DNA of 16,184 nucleotides, taken from NCBI GenBank assembly GCA_900548905.1, contig URMK01000095.1, forward strand, positions 1 to 16,184, written 5' to 3'. Within the stretch, counting starts at the first letter, position 1. Each line of letters begins with the position of its first letter. The stretch comes from an uncultured Lachnospiraceae bacterium. Its GTDB lineage: Bacteria > Bacillota > Clostridia > Lachnospirales > Lachnospiraceae. Below are positions 7,355-14,609 of this stretch, one piece after another. Position numbers and translations under genes: made by a program. The notes under the pieces are model-generated. The model was given only the letters and a program-made list of their open reading frames with translations, was not told the origin of the DNA and made no database searches.

Positions 7355-10300
7355 TTACCTGCCGCCATATTTCACTAAAGTTTCCACAAGATTCTGGACA
7401 TCAATAGGCTTCGCAATATGTGCCGTCATCCCGGCTTCCAAAGCTGCCTGGATATCCTCGGTGAATGCGTTGGCGGTCATTGCTATGACCGGAATACCGG
7501 CGGCGTCCGGCCTGTCCAGCTTCCGTATCTCCCTGGCCGCCTCATAACCGTTCATTTCAGGCATCTGGATATCCATCAGGACTGCATCGAAGGTTCCCGG
7601 AGGCATCCGCCGGAATTCCTGTACCGCCAGCTTCCCGTTCGTCCTGACAACGGCTTTTGCCCCATACAGCTGCAGCAATTCACTGAGGATTTCCGCGTTG
7701 ATTTCGTTGTCCTCCGCCACAAGATATCGACAGCCTGCAATACCGTTGTCCTTTGCGGCTGCGGCCGCCCGCTTGTCTGCATCGGTGTCCGCCTTTCCTT
7801 CCTCCCCCGCCACTTCACATTCCAGTTCCACCCGGAAGGAGGAACCGCTCTGCTCGGTGCTTTCCACGGTAATCTTCCCCTTCATGAGATCCACCAGCCC
7901 TTTGGTAATGCTCAGTCCCAAACCTGTCCCTTCAATACGCGCGGTATTCCCGCTGCGTGTAAACGGCTCAAATAAATGGTCAAGAAAGGCTTTTGACATG
8001 CCAAGTCCGGTATCGGTAATGGTAAAGCGATAACCCGCAAGCTGTGTAGTTTCGTCAAACCCGGTTTCTTCCGTCAGGAATTTGACCGTTCCGCCCTCCG
8101 GTGTGAATTTTATGGCATTGCTGAGAATATTGATAAGGATCTGGTTGATCCGCAGGGAATCCCCGTAAAAACAGGGATGTAAGAGCCTGGCGGTCCGCAC
8201 TTCAAAATGCAGCCCCGCCTCCTTTGCCTGCGGCTCCATCATGGACGCCAAATGCTCCACCAGATCTGAGATGACAATAACGCTGTGGTTCAGAGTAATC
8301 TTGGAACGTTCGATTTTGCTCATATCCAGGATATCGTTGATCAGGCTCAGCAGGTGGTGGGAGGACAGGGAGATTGTCCGCAGGCATTCTGCCACCCGGT
8401 CCCGGTCGTCCCTGTGTGCCTCCGCCAGCGCCGTCATCCCCATGATCGCGTTCATGGGCGTTCTGATATCATGGCTCATAGAAGAGAGAAAATCACTTTT
8501 GGAACGGCTGGCTTCTTCTGCCAGGGCCAGCGCCCGTTCCAGATCTTCCTTGCTCTTGCGTTCCGCCTTCAGCATCTCCGTCACATCCTGGCGCACGATG
8601 CAGATTGTCTTGTGTTCCCTGTCTCCCCACAACACATTGATTTGTTTATACCGCGGCCCATCGGCCGCCCGGCAGGGCATTACAAAATCATAACCCTCCG
8701 GGCGTTCCTCCAGGTGTCTGCGCATATGCTGCAGTCCGAAGCCGCCCTCCACCTCATCCGGCCCGCCCTCGGGAATATATACTTCCTTTATTCCCCTCAG
8801 CCAGGAATCATAATCCTGCCGGACAGGCGGCAATGCCTGAAGTACCGTCTGGCGGGTGTAGAGAATAATATGCCGTCTGCCGATATGAATCAACCCCAGC
8901 ATTTCAAAGGTATAAGCGACCACATTAAGCAGTCCCTGCTGCTCCCGGACAGAATCCGTAATATCGGCCCTCGCAAGGCAAAACCGGCTGAGCCGGAGGT
9001 CGGTTGCCAGAACCGTCAGTTTCTTTGCCAGGATCTCACCTCTGTCATCCATAATCGAATAGGAAAAGGAATAGGTATCCCCGTCTTTTTTGAGATGTTT
9101 CCTCATATAATCCGGATCCATTCTTTCGGCAACGTATTCCTTATCCCTGGGAACCACCTGCTTTTGAAGCATAAAGGCCACGCAGTCCGAATGGCGGCCC
9201 GCCGCTTTGGAAGCATCGCCGGCATCCGGACTGCCGCTCAGAAGTGCGCTGGTATTATTCAAAAGATCAATATCCGCGACGAGATCATAACCGGATGCGG
9301 AAAGCTGGTGAAGATTTTTGTCAGAGACTGTCTGTTCCGTAATATCCGATACCGTTAATATGCCTGTGATATCCCCGGTATCCGGCGTTTTCACCAGGCT
9401 TACCACAAATCTCACATAACGGCCGCACGCTTCCCCGGGCAGCATGATAAAACAATCCAGCCGCTGCTCGGTTTTGCCGGCGGCGAATGCCGCCAGGGTC
9501 GGCTTGTTCAGGAATATGTCCAGGAATTCACGACGCTCTTTTTTATCCGCCACCAGACCCGAAATACCGGTAAAAAAAGCTTCCCTTTCCTCTCCGAAGC
9601 GTTCCAGAAGATTGGCCCCTGTGTAATCACTGATTTCCAGTATACGGCTGCGTGTAATATTGCAATGACCGATAATCAGCGCATTCGGTACCGGCGTCCG
9701 GTAATGCTGCAGTATCAGTTCCCGGTACTGTCTGCGGATCCGTTCCTGATCTTCCCGTACCGTTGTCATATCGTGGTAGCTGGCATAGAGGATATATTCG
9801 CCGTCCCCGCGACGGAGCATGGAAACATGGTTTTTTACCCACAGATAGCTTCCATCCCCCTTTCTGAGCCGGTATATCAGCTCACAATGCTCTTCGCCTC
9901 CGGCAAGAAACGCTTCCAGCCGGGCGTTCAGCTGCCCGCAGTCCTCCGGATGCACACCCGCCATGCCATCCTTCCCATACAGCTGCCATACCTCGTCCAT
10001 GGTCATACCGCACATTACGGCAAAACCGTCTGAAAAATATTCCGGCACTTTCCTTCCGTCCCTGTGATATCTGACCACAGCCACACCGCCCGAAAGCTTC
10101 TTCACCATAGTCTGGAAATATTCCTCCCGGCACCCTGCAGCCTCCTTCGGCTGCGCCTCCACCTTCGCGGCCGTCACACCGGTTATGTATTCAATACAGG
10201 CCGGTTTTCCATCCCAAACAGTCTGCCTGCGGCTGAGCTGACAGCTTTGCATACCGCGGAGTCCTCCGATACTGCACACGGCTTCTGCGCCGTCCGGCAG

Positions 10301-10549
10301 TTTCTTATCCCCGGGGGAAGCTTCTATATCCTTTCTGCAAAAAGGACAGGGTCCGTCATAGCCCATTGCCTGCCAGCAGGTTATGCCCGGCTTCCAGTCC
10401 GTCCCTGCAAAAAGCCTGCAGGCCTGGTCATTTGCATAAACCAGTTCCCGGCTTTCTTCCAGGCTGACAATAACCGCTGCCGGCACATGATTTAATAGGA
10501 ATTCCAATTGTTCACACGAGTCCGTGTGAAAAGGATGCTTCTGTATCAT
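7355..10549 (-). CDS. Cytosolic multi-PAS hybrid histidine kinase with one receiver
   Basis: A 1064-residue kinase. Its sensory part (about 1-665) seems to hold five PAS-type modules, inferred from five module-end motifs of D[IMV]T type (ITGVTAAK, YHDMTTVRED, VSDITEQT, ARADITDSV, VRQDVTEML); modules 3 to 5 are divergent. The first module has the cysteine motif C58...PCPFC (C68, C71). The second, containing LSGGVAVVRY and HPEDC, is the most typical PAS. The core has H-box MSHDIRTPMN (His693), N-box LINILSNAIKFTP, G1 DTGLGMS, F-box FEPFTRS and G2 GTGLGLSITK. After an Ala/Lys-rich linker comes one receiver with EDNEINAEI and phospho-acceptor Asp993 (MDIQMPEMNG). No membrane segment, HPt or output domain is seen. 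AGAGGAAG precedes ATG. It follows the upstream kinase by 25 bases and shares its transcript. Compared with its paralogues it lacks the first receiver. Confidence 0.92.
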   Translation of the reverse strand: MIQKHPFHTDSCEQLEFLLNHVPAAVIVSLEESRELVYANDQACRLFAGTDWKPGITCWQAMGYDGPCPFCRKDIEASPGDKKLPDGAEAVCSIGGLRGMQSCQLSRRQTVWDGKPACIEYITGVTAAKVEAQPKEAAGCREEYFQTMVKKLSGGVAVVRYHRDGRKVPEYFSDGFAVMCGMTMDEVWQLYGKDGMAGVHPEDCGQLNARLEAFLAGGEEHCELIYRLRKGDGSYLWVKNHVSMLRRGDGEYILYASYHDMTTVREDQERIRRQYRELILQHYRTPVPNALIIGHCNITRSRILEISDYTGANLLERFGEEREAFFTGISGLVADKKERREFLDIFLNKPTLAAFAAGKTEQRLDCFIMLPGEACGRYVRFVVSLVKTPDTGDITGILTVSDITEQTVSDKNLHQLSASGYDLVADIDLLNNTSALLSGSPDAGDASKAAGRHSDCVAFMLQKQVVPRDKEYVAERMDPDYMRKHLKKDGDTYSFSYSIMDDRGEILAKKLTVLATDLRLSRFCLARADITDSVREQQGLLNVVAYTFEMLGLIHIGRRHIILYTRQTVLQALPPVRQDYDSWLRGIKEVYIPEGGPDEVEGGFGLQHMRRHLEERPEGYDFVMPCRAADGPRYKQINVLWGDREHKTICIVRQDVTEMLKAERKSKEDLERALALAEEASRSKSDFLSSMSHDIRTPMNAIMGMTALAEAHRDDRDRVAECLRTISLSSHHLLSLINDILDMSKIERSKITLNHSVIVISDLVEHLASMMEPQAKEAGLHFEVRTARLLHPCFYGDSLRINQILINILSNAIKFTPEGGTVKFLTEETGFDETTQLAGYRFTITDTGLGMSKAFLDHLFEPFTRSGNTARIEGTGLGLSITKGLVDLMKGKITVESTEQSGSSFRVELECEVAGEEGKADTDADKRAAAAAKDNGIAGCRYLVAEDNEINAEILSELLQLYGAKAVVRTNGKLAVQEFRRMPPGTFDAVLMDIQMPEMNGYEAAREIRKLDRPDAAGIPVIAMTANAFTEDIQAALEAGMTAHIAKPIDVQNLVETLVKYGGR

Positions 10550-10574
10550 AGGTTTTCACTTCCTCTCATCTTCT

Positions 10575-13364
10575 TCAGCCCAGCCATCTCCCAAGGACCT
10601 CCATCAGATGCTCCATCTCTATGGGTTTTGCAATATGATCGTTCATTCCTGCGTTATGGGCTTTTCCAAGATCGGAAGTAAACGCATTTGCCGTCAGCGC
10701 AAAAATGGGCAGGCTCTCCACATCCTCCCTTTGCAGAGAACGGATTGCCGCCGTCGCCTGATACCCGTCCATTACGGGCATCTGGATATCCATAAGGATA
10801 CAGTCATATTTTCCGGGGGCTGAAGCCCGGATCCTATCCACCGCCTGCTGCCCGTCCGCCGCTTCGTCTACCTGGAACCCGTTCATTTGAAGCAGCTCCG
10901 CGGCGATCTCCCGGTTCAGCTCGTTATCTTCCACCAGAAGTACCCTTTTCCCGCTCAAAACCGGCCTCGGCGGCACCTGCCCTTTCCCGGCTTCCGGACG
11001 TTCCTTCTGCCGGAATTGAAGAAGTGTATGCGCCATCCTGGACTTAAACAACGGCTTCCCCAGAAAGGCATCCGCGCCTGCAAGGCGGAATTCCGCTTCA
11101 ATATCCGAATAATCATAGGCGGAGATAATAATAATGGGAACCTGCATCCCCAGGTTTTCCCGAAGCGCCCTTACCGTTTCAGGGCCGTTCATTTCCGGCA
11201 TTTTCCAGTCCAGTATTATGGAAAAATAATCCTCTTGATTATCGTGTGCGCCGATAACACGCGCGATCCCGTCCCTGCCGGTGCAGGCCCAATCCGCCCG
11301 CATCCCCAGTTCTTTCAGCAGTTCGGAGGCGCTTTCACACACCACCCGGTCATCATCCACCACCAGTACGCGAAGGCCTGCCAGCCCGCTTCCGTAGCTC
11401 TCCTCCTCTTCACACTGTTCAAAGGCTACCGCTATAATAAACTGGCTGCCCTTTCCCTGACGGCTCTTTACCTCGATGGTTCCGTTCATCATACGCACAA
11501 TATTTTCTGTTATCGTCATTCCCAGCCCGGTTCCCTGGGTCTTACTGATACGGGAATCCTCCGCCCGTGTAAACGGTTCAAAAATATGCCGCATAAATTC
11601 ATCCGACATGCCGATACCATTGTCAGAGACGATAAATTCATATTGCCCTCTGCCCGGCACGACACTTTTTTCCTCCCGGATCAACAGGCCGATGGTTCCT
11701 CCCTCCGGGGTATATTTTACCGCATTGGAAAGAAGGTTCATCAGAACCTGCTGGAGACGGTTCCTATCCGTAATGACTTTTTCGTGCCGCACATGTTCGG
11801 CACTGATCCGCAGTTCCTGTTTTTTCTGGTTTACCAGCGGCCGGCATATATTCATAACATCTTCCACAATATCCGGAAGGGTTACCACTTCGGAGGCCAG
11901 ATCCATTTTTCCGCTCTCTATTTTGGACATGTCCAGAACTTCGTTGATCAGGTTGAGCAAATGGCGGCTGGAGACATTGATTTTGTCCAGACAGTCCTTC
12001 ACCTTTTCCCGGGAAGCCAGATTGGCCTCAGCTATGACCGCCATCCCCATAATGGCATTCATAGGCGTCCGGATATCATGGGACATGGAGGAAAGGAAGT
12101 TGGTTTTGGCATCATTTGCCACCCTCGCCGCCTTAAAGGCATCTTCCAGCGCCTGGCGCTGCCGGGCCTGTTCCTCCCGTTCTTTTGTTACATCGATACC
12201 TGCGCTGTAAAAGGAAGGAATGCCGTCCCAACTGTCCTCCGCACTGACGTAACTGTATGTCATAGTCAGGATTTTGATCGTCCCGTCCCCTGTTATGATA
12301 CGCCCTTCAACCACCGTATTTTTACCCGTGTTTCTCGCGTTCTGCATCACGGCGGAAGCACGTTCTATATCATCCGGGTGCACATAGGTACATTGCCGGC
12401 AGAGTACCTTTTCAAATTCCTCTCTTGTATAACCTATCAAATCCAGGAACCCGCCTCCGTACCAGAGGACTGTGCGCATATCCCTGGCGTCAACCCGCGC
12501 AAAGCCTCCGGGAACCGTCCGGATAATCGCATCCCTTTCCCGATCCTTTTTAGCCAGCTTATACTCCGTACTCTGCATATCATGAGACAATTCCAGCCGC
12601 ACCAGGCGCCCGTCCCATTCAATAATACGGTCTTTTATCATAAATGTCTTTTCCAGGACCGGGTTATCAAACTCCCACTCGTAGAATGCATCTTCCCGCA
12701 GCCTGTCGTTCGTACAAAAAGGGCAGGGGGTACTCCTGCCCTGAATCACTTCATAGCATTTCTTTCCCATAACAAGCTCTCGGGCGGTATGCAGTGTTTC
12801 ACAGGCTGTCTTGTTCAGGTACAGCAGCTCATAGGTATGCATATCGCTAATATATGCATTGCCGTCATAGGTATCCATCATCCACTGGAAATACTGCAGT
12901 TTCTGCCGGCAGAGACGGACCTGTTCCTCCTTTTTTGCCGTAAGCCCTTCCACATCGGAGAGTTCTGCCTGGAACAGCATTCCTCCCGTTTCCATATCTT
13001 CCATGCTGCTACCGCAAAGCTGTACCCGAAAAGAGCCGCCCCCCTTCAGAGGCAGCCGGACAGTCGCATTCATATCGGAGCCTTCTGCCGTGTCCGCTCC
13101 TGAGAGAGCATGCTTTATGGCGGTAAAATCTTCCGGATAGTCTGCATAATATTGTTTCAGCCCGGGATAGAGGCAGTGAAACTCTTCTCTTTTGTAATGA
13201 GTGCTCGTAAAAAATCCGGTATTTCCCCACAAAAAAGTCAGGTCTTCATCCAAACGAAAACAGATCACACCGGTTTTCAACGTGTTAATTACCGCCGGGC
13301 ATATGCGGTTGCTTTTCTGAGCCGCAAAGCTTCCGCCCTGTGCTCTTGTATTTTCCTTTTCCAT
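10575..13364 (-). CDS. Cytosolic hybrid histidine kinase: PAS3-HisKA-HATPase-REC-REC
   Basis: A 929-residue kinase. The N-terminal region has three PAS-type modules: about 20-140; 160-275 with C203...PCPFC (C214, C217); and 285-400, which contains LIGYTREEFEKVL, HPDD and GIDVTKERE. Then come HisKA with MSHDIRTPMN (His429), HATPase_c with N-box LMNLLSNAVKYTP, G1 DNGIGMS, F-box FEPFTRAED and G2 GTGLGMTI, receiver 1 (DDD, Asp719 in LDWKMPEMNG, GKPLF) and receiver 2 (EDNELNREIA, Asp859 in MDIQMPVMDG, AKPIE). The catalytic residues are intact. There is no membrane helix or HPt. The start is the ATG at 13364, with AAGGGGAG just upstream; an in-frame ATG at 13385 touches the -10 box and would precede the predicted transcript start. 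It is the first gene of a two-kinase operon. Core and receivers closely resemble those of the kinase at 3007-5595, implying duplication. Confidence 0.93.
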   Translation of the reverse strand: MEKENTRAQGGSFAAQKSNRICPAVINTLKTGVICFRLDEDLTFLWGNTGFFTSTHYKREEFHCLYPGLKQYYADYPEDFTAIKHALSGADTAEGSDMNATVRLPLKGGGSFRVQLCGSSMEDMETGGMLFQAELSDVEGLTAKKEEQVRLCRQKLQYFQWMMDTYDGNAYISDMHTYELLYLNKTACETLHTARELVMGKKCYEVIQGRSTPCPFCTNDRLREDAFYEWEFDNPVLEKTFMIKDRIIEWDGRLVRLELSHDMQSTEYKLAKKDRERDAIIRTVPGGFARVDARDMRTVLWYGGGFLDLIGYTREEFEKVLCRQCTYVHPDDIERASAVMQNARNTGKNTVVEGRIITGDGTIKILTMTYSYVSAEDSWDGIPSFYSAGIDVTKEREEQARQRQALEDAFKAARVANDAKTNFLSSMSHDIRTPMNAIMGMAVIAEANLASREKVKDCLDKINVSSRHLLNLINEVLDMSKIESGKMDLASEVVTLPDIVEDVMNICRPLVNQKKQELRISAEHVRHEKVITDRNRLQQVLMNLLSNAVKYTPEGGTIGLLIREEKSVVPGRGQYEFIVSDNGIGMSDEFMRHIFEPFTRAEDSRISKTQGTGLGMTITENIVRMMNGTIEVKSRQGKGSQFIIAVAFEQCEEEESYGSGLAGLRVLVVDDDRVVCESASELLKELGMRADWACTGRDGIARVIGAHDNQEDYFSIILDWKMPEMNGPETVRALRENLGMQVPIIIISAYDYSDIEAEFRLAGADAFLGKPLFKSRMAHTLLQFRQKERPEAGKGQVPPRPVLSGKRVLLVEDNELNREIAAELLQMNGFQVDEAADGQQAVDRIRASAPGKYDCILMDIQMPVMDGYQATAAIRSLQREDVESLPIFALTANAFTSDLGKAHNAGMNDHIAKPIEMEHLMEVLGRWLG

Positions 13365-13385
13365 AACGCTCCCCTTCTTGTTCAT

Positions 13386-13414
13386 ATTATATCTGCATGA
13401 CAGGGGAAAAGCAA
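13386..13414 (-). promoter_or_regulatory. Promoter of the two-kinase operon
   Basis: On the minus strand, TTGCTT (-35, 13409-13414), a 17-base spacer and a perfect TATAAT (-10, 13386-13391) place transcription start near 13379, about 15 bases ahead of the chosen start codon at 13364. The quality and position argue for constitutive sigma-A type transcription. No operator-like symmetry stands out. Confidence 0.75.
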
Positions 13415-13537
13415 CCTTCCTTTCCTGATCCTCCGGGGATTTATTCTTTACAGAGGGTTTCTGCCGCCGTTCTTCCCGCCCGCAGACATAAATGCCGCCT
13501 CCGGCACATATCCTGTAAGAAAAACCGGATATCTGAT

Positions 13538-14356
13538 ATGAAAAATGGACAAAAAATCAAAGGACTGGCCGGACTGCTCTTTCTTTTCATCCTGGCTTTC
13601 CTGGCAGGCCGTTTCCTGGCGCAGGCGGTGGATGCCATGAGCACGTCGGCAGTCCTTCCGGCTGAAGGGAACTGGGGGCTGAGTTTCCGGGATGAAGGAA
13701 AACCGCCTGTTGCCAATGCCACCTTCGAGGAGCTGGCAAAATACAACGCCTTTTATGCGGAAAACACGCAGGAAAAGGTGCTCTATCTCACCTTTGACTG
13801 CGGCTTTGAAAACGGGAATACCCCTGCTATTCTGGATGCGCTGAAAAAGCACAATGTAAAAGCAACCTTTTTTATTGTAGGGAATTATCTGGAAACCAGT
13901 CCGGATCTCGTCAGGCGCATGCTGGACGAAGGACATATCGTGGGGAATCACAGCTATCACCATCCTGACATGTCACAGATGGGAAAAGAAGATTTTACAA
14001 AGGAACTGGGAGAACTGGAAACGCTGTATGAACAGACCTTCGGCCAGCCCATGCAGAAATTTTACCGGCCGCCTCAGGGAAAATACAGCGAAAACAATCT
14101 GCAGATCGCCAAAGATCTGGGATATAAAACCTTTTTCTGGAGCCTGGCTTATGTGGACTGGGATCAGAACCAGCAGCCTACCCACGAAGAAGCTTTTAAC
14201 AAACTCCTCAAAAGAGTTCATCCCGGCGCTATCATACTGTTACATAATACCTCGAAAACCAATGGGGAAATCCTGGATGAGCTTCTTACCAAATGGGAAG
14301 AAATGGGTTACTGTTTCCGTTCTCTGACGGAACTGCCGGGAGTCGGAAACAGCTGA
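13538..14356 (+). CDS. pdaA: PdaA-like polysaccharide (peptidoglycan) deacetylase
   Basis: A 272-residue NodB-fold carbohydrate esterase 4 protein with an N-terminal signal-anchor (about 9-31), so it is predicted to act outside the membrane on peptidoglycan. Motifs in order: TFDCG (85-89, catalytic base Asp87) followed by FENGNT, HSYHH (metal-binding His138 and His142), RPPQGKYS (177-184), the YVDWD region (205-209) and ILLHN with His236. The TFDxGxENG form and the overall length are typical of PdaA, which removes the N-acetyl group from muramic acid and forms muramic delta-lactam in spore cortex. A vegetative role in lysozyme resistance cannot be excluded. Longer in-frame upstream sequence exists from 13397, but it reads as non-coding; 13538 gives a normal signal peptide, although its ribosome binding site is weak. 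It is divergent from the kinase operon. Confidence 0.9.
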   Translation: MKNGQKIKGLAGLLFLFILAFLAGRFLAQAVDAMSTSAVLPAEGNWGLSFRDEGKPPVANATFEELAKYNAFYAENTQEKVLYLTFDCGFENGNTPAILDALKKHNVKATFFIVGNYLETSPDLVRRMLDEGHIVGNHSYHHPDMSQMGKEDFTKELGELETLYEQTFGQPMQKFYRPPQGKYSENNLQIAKDLGYKTFFWSLAYVDWDQNQQPTHEEAFNKLLKRVHPGAIILLHNTSKTNGEILDELLTKWEEMGYCFRSLTELPGVGNS

Positions 14357-14365
14357 TACGCACCC

Positions 14366-14388
14366 GCTGCCATGCTGACAACGGCAGC
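14366..14388 (+). other. Short hairpin after the deacetylase gene
   Basis: GCTGCC (14366-14371) can pair with GGCAGC (14383-14388) across an 11-base loop, starting 9 bases after the deacetylase stop codon. No U-tract follows, so it is at best a weak 3'-end structure. Confidence 0.3.
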
Positions 14389-14396
14389 ACAAACTA

Positions 14397-14435
14397 TCCG
14401 CGTGAAGAATGGCTCTGCCATTCTTCCGTAGCGGA
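14397..14435 (+). other. Strong intergenic hairpin between pdaA and htrA
   Basis: A perfect 10-bp stem, GAAGAATGGC (14404-14413) with GCCATTCTTC (14417-14426), closes a three-base TCT loop. It is extended, beyond a small asymmetric internal loop, by TCCGC (14397-14401) with GCGGA (14431-14435). It lies 41 bases after the deacetylase stop and 44 bases before the htrA operator array. Neither strand shows a clear U-tract after it. It may end the deacetylase transcript, protect its 3' end, or be a member of a dispersed palindromic repeat family; the sequence alone does not decide. Confidence 0.6.
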
Positions 14436-14478
14436 ATCAAAAATACATAAGCGGCATCCTTTTGCGCTTTTAAATTTA

Positions 14479-14544
14479 TTTTCACACTTTTTCCTTACTT
14501 TTTTCTCAATTTCATCACAATTTAATAATAATTCCATCACAATT
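14479..14544 (+). promoter_or_regulatory. Six-fold 11-bp direct repeat: predicted response-regulator operator of htrA
   Basis: Read in exact 11-base steps from 14479, the units are TTTTCACACTT, TTTCCTTACTT, TTTTCTCAATT, TCATCACAATT, TAATAATAATT and CCATCACAATT. All six end in (A/C)TT and most carry a TCACA or TCA core; units 4 and 6 share CATCACAATT exactly, 22 bases apart. OmpR/PhoB-type regulators bind direct repeats with an 11-bp period on one face of the helix. The array ends 6 bases ahead of the -10 box and replaces a -35 box, as at activated pho-type promoters. No regulator of this type is encoded in the window. CssR, VanR or PhoP relatives are candidates by analogy. Confidence 0.6.
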
Positions 14545-14550
14545 CCTTTT

Positions 14551-14556
14551 TATACT
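14551..14556 (+). promoter_or_regulatory. -10 box of the htrA promoter
   Basis: TATACT lies 53 bases before the htrA start codon. The -35 position (about 14528-14533, ATAATT) is a poor match to TTGACA and falls inside the 11-bp repeat array, which suggests an activator-dependent promoter. Confidence 0.55.
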
Positions 14557-14609
14557 ACAGCTATAGAAACAAAGAAAACAGATGTAATCATAAAAAGGAG
14601 TTGACTATT

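Noticed and set aside
8285..9358. 357-codon open frame opposite the multi-PAS kinase
   Set aside because: It is a shadow of the kinase gene without a domain or translation signal.
10887..13103. Long antisense open frame (about 738 codons) opposite the PAS kinase
   Set aside because: It shows the same kind of shadow: His/Pro/Phe-rich composition, no motif, and full overlap with a real gene.
13364..13385. Alternative start at 13385 for the kinase
   Set aside because: That ATG abuts the -10 box TATAAT and lies upstream of the predicted transcription start; ATG at 13364 has a proper ribosome binding site.
13397..13537. N-terminal extension of the deacetylase reading frame
   Set aside because: The extension would put 47 Cys/Arg/Pro-rich residues before a normal signal-anchor and begins beside the promoter of the divergent gene.
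14479..14544. CRISPR-like or simple low-complexity T-rich repeat
   Set aside because: The units are only 11 bp with no spacers, so it is not CRISPR; the sustained 11-bp phase next to a -10 box favours an operator over plain low complexity.
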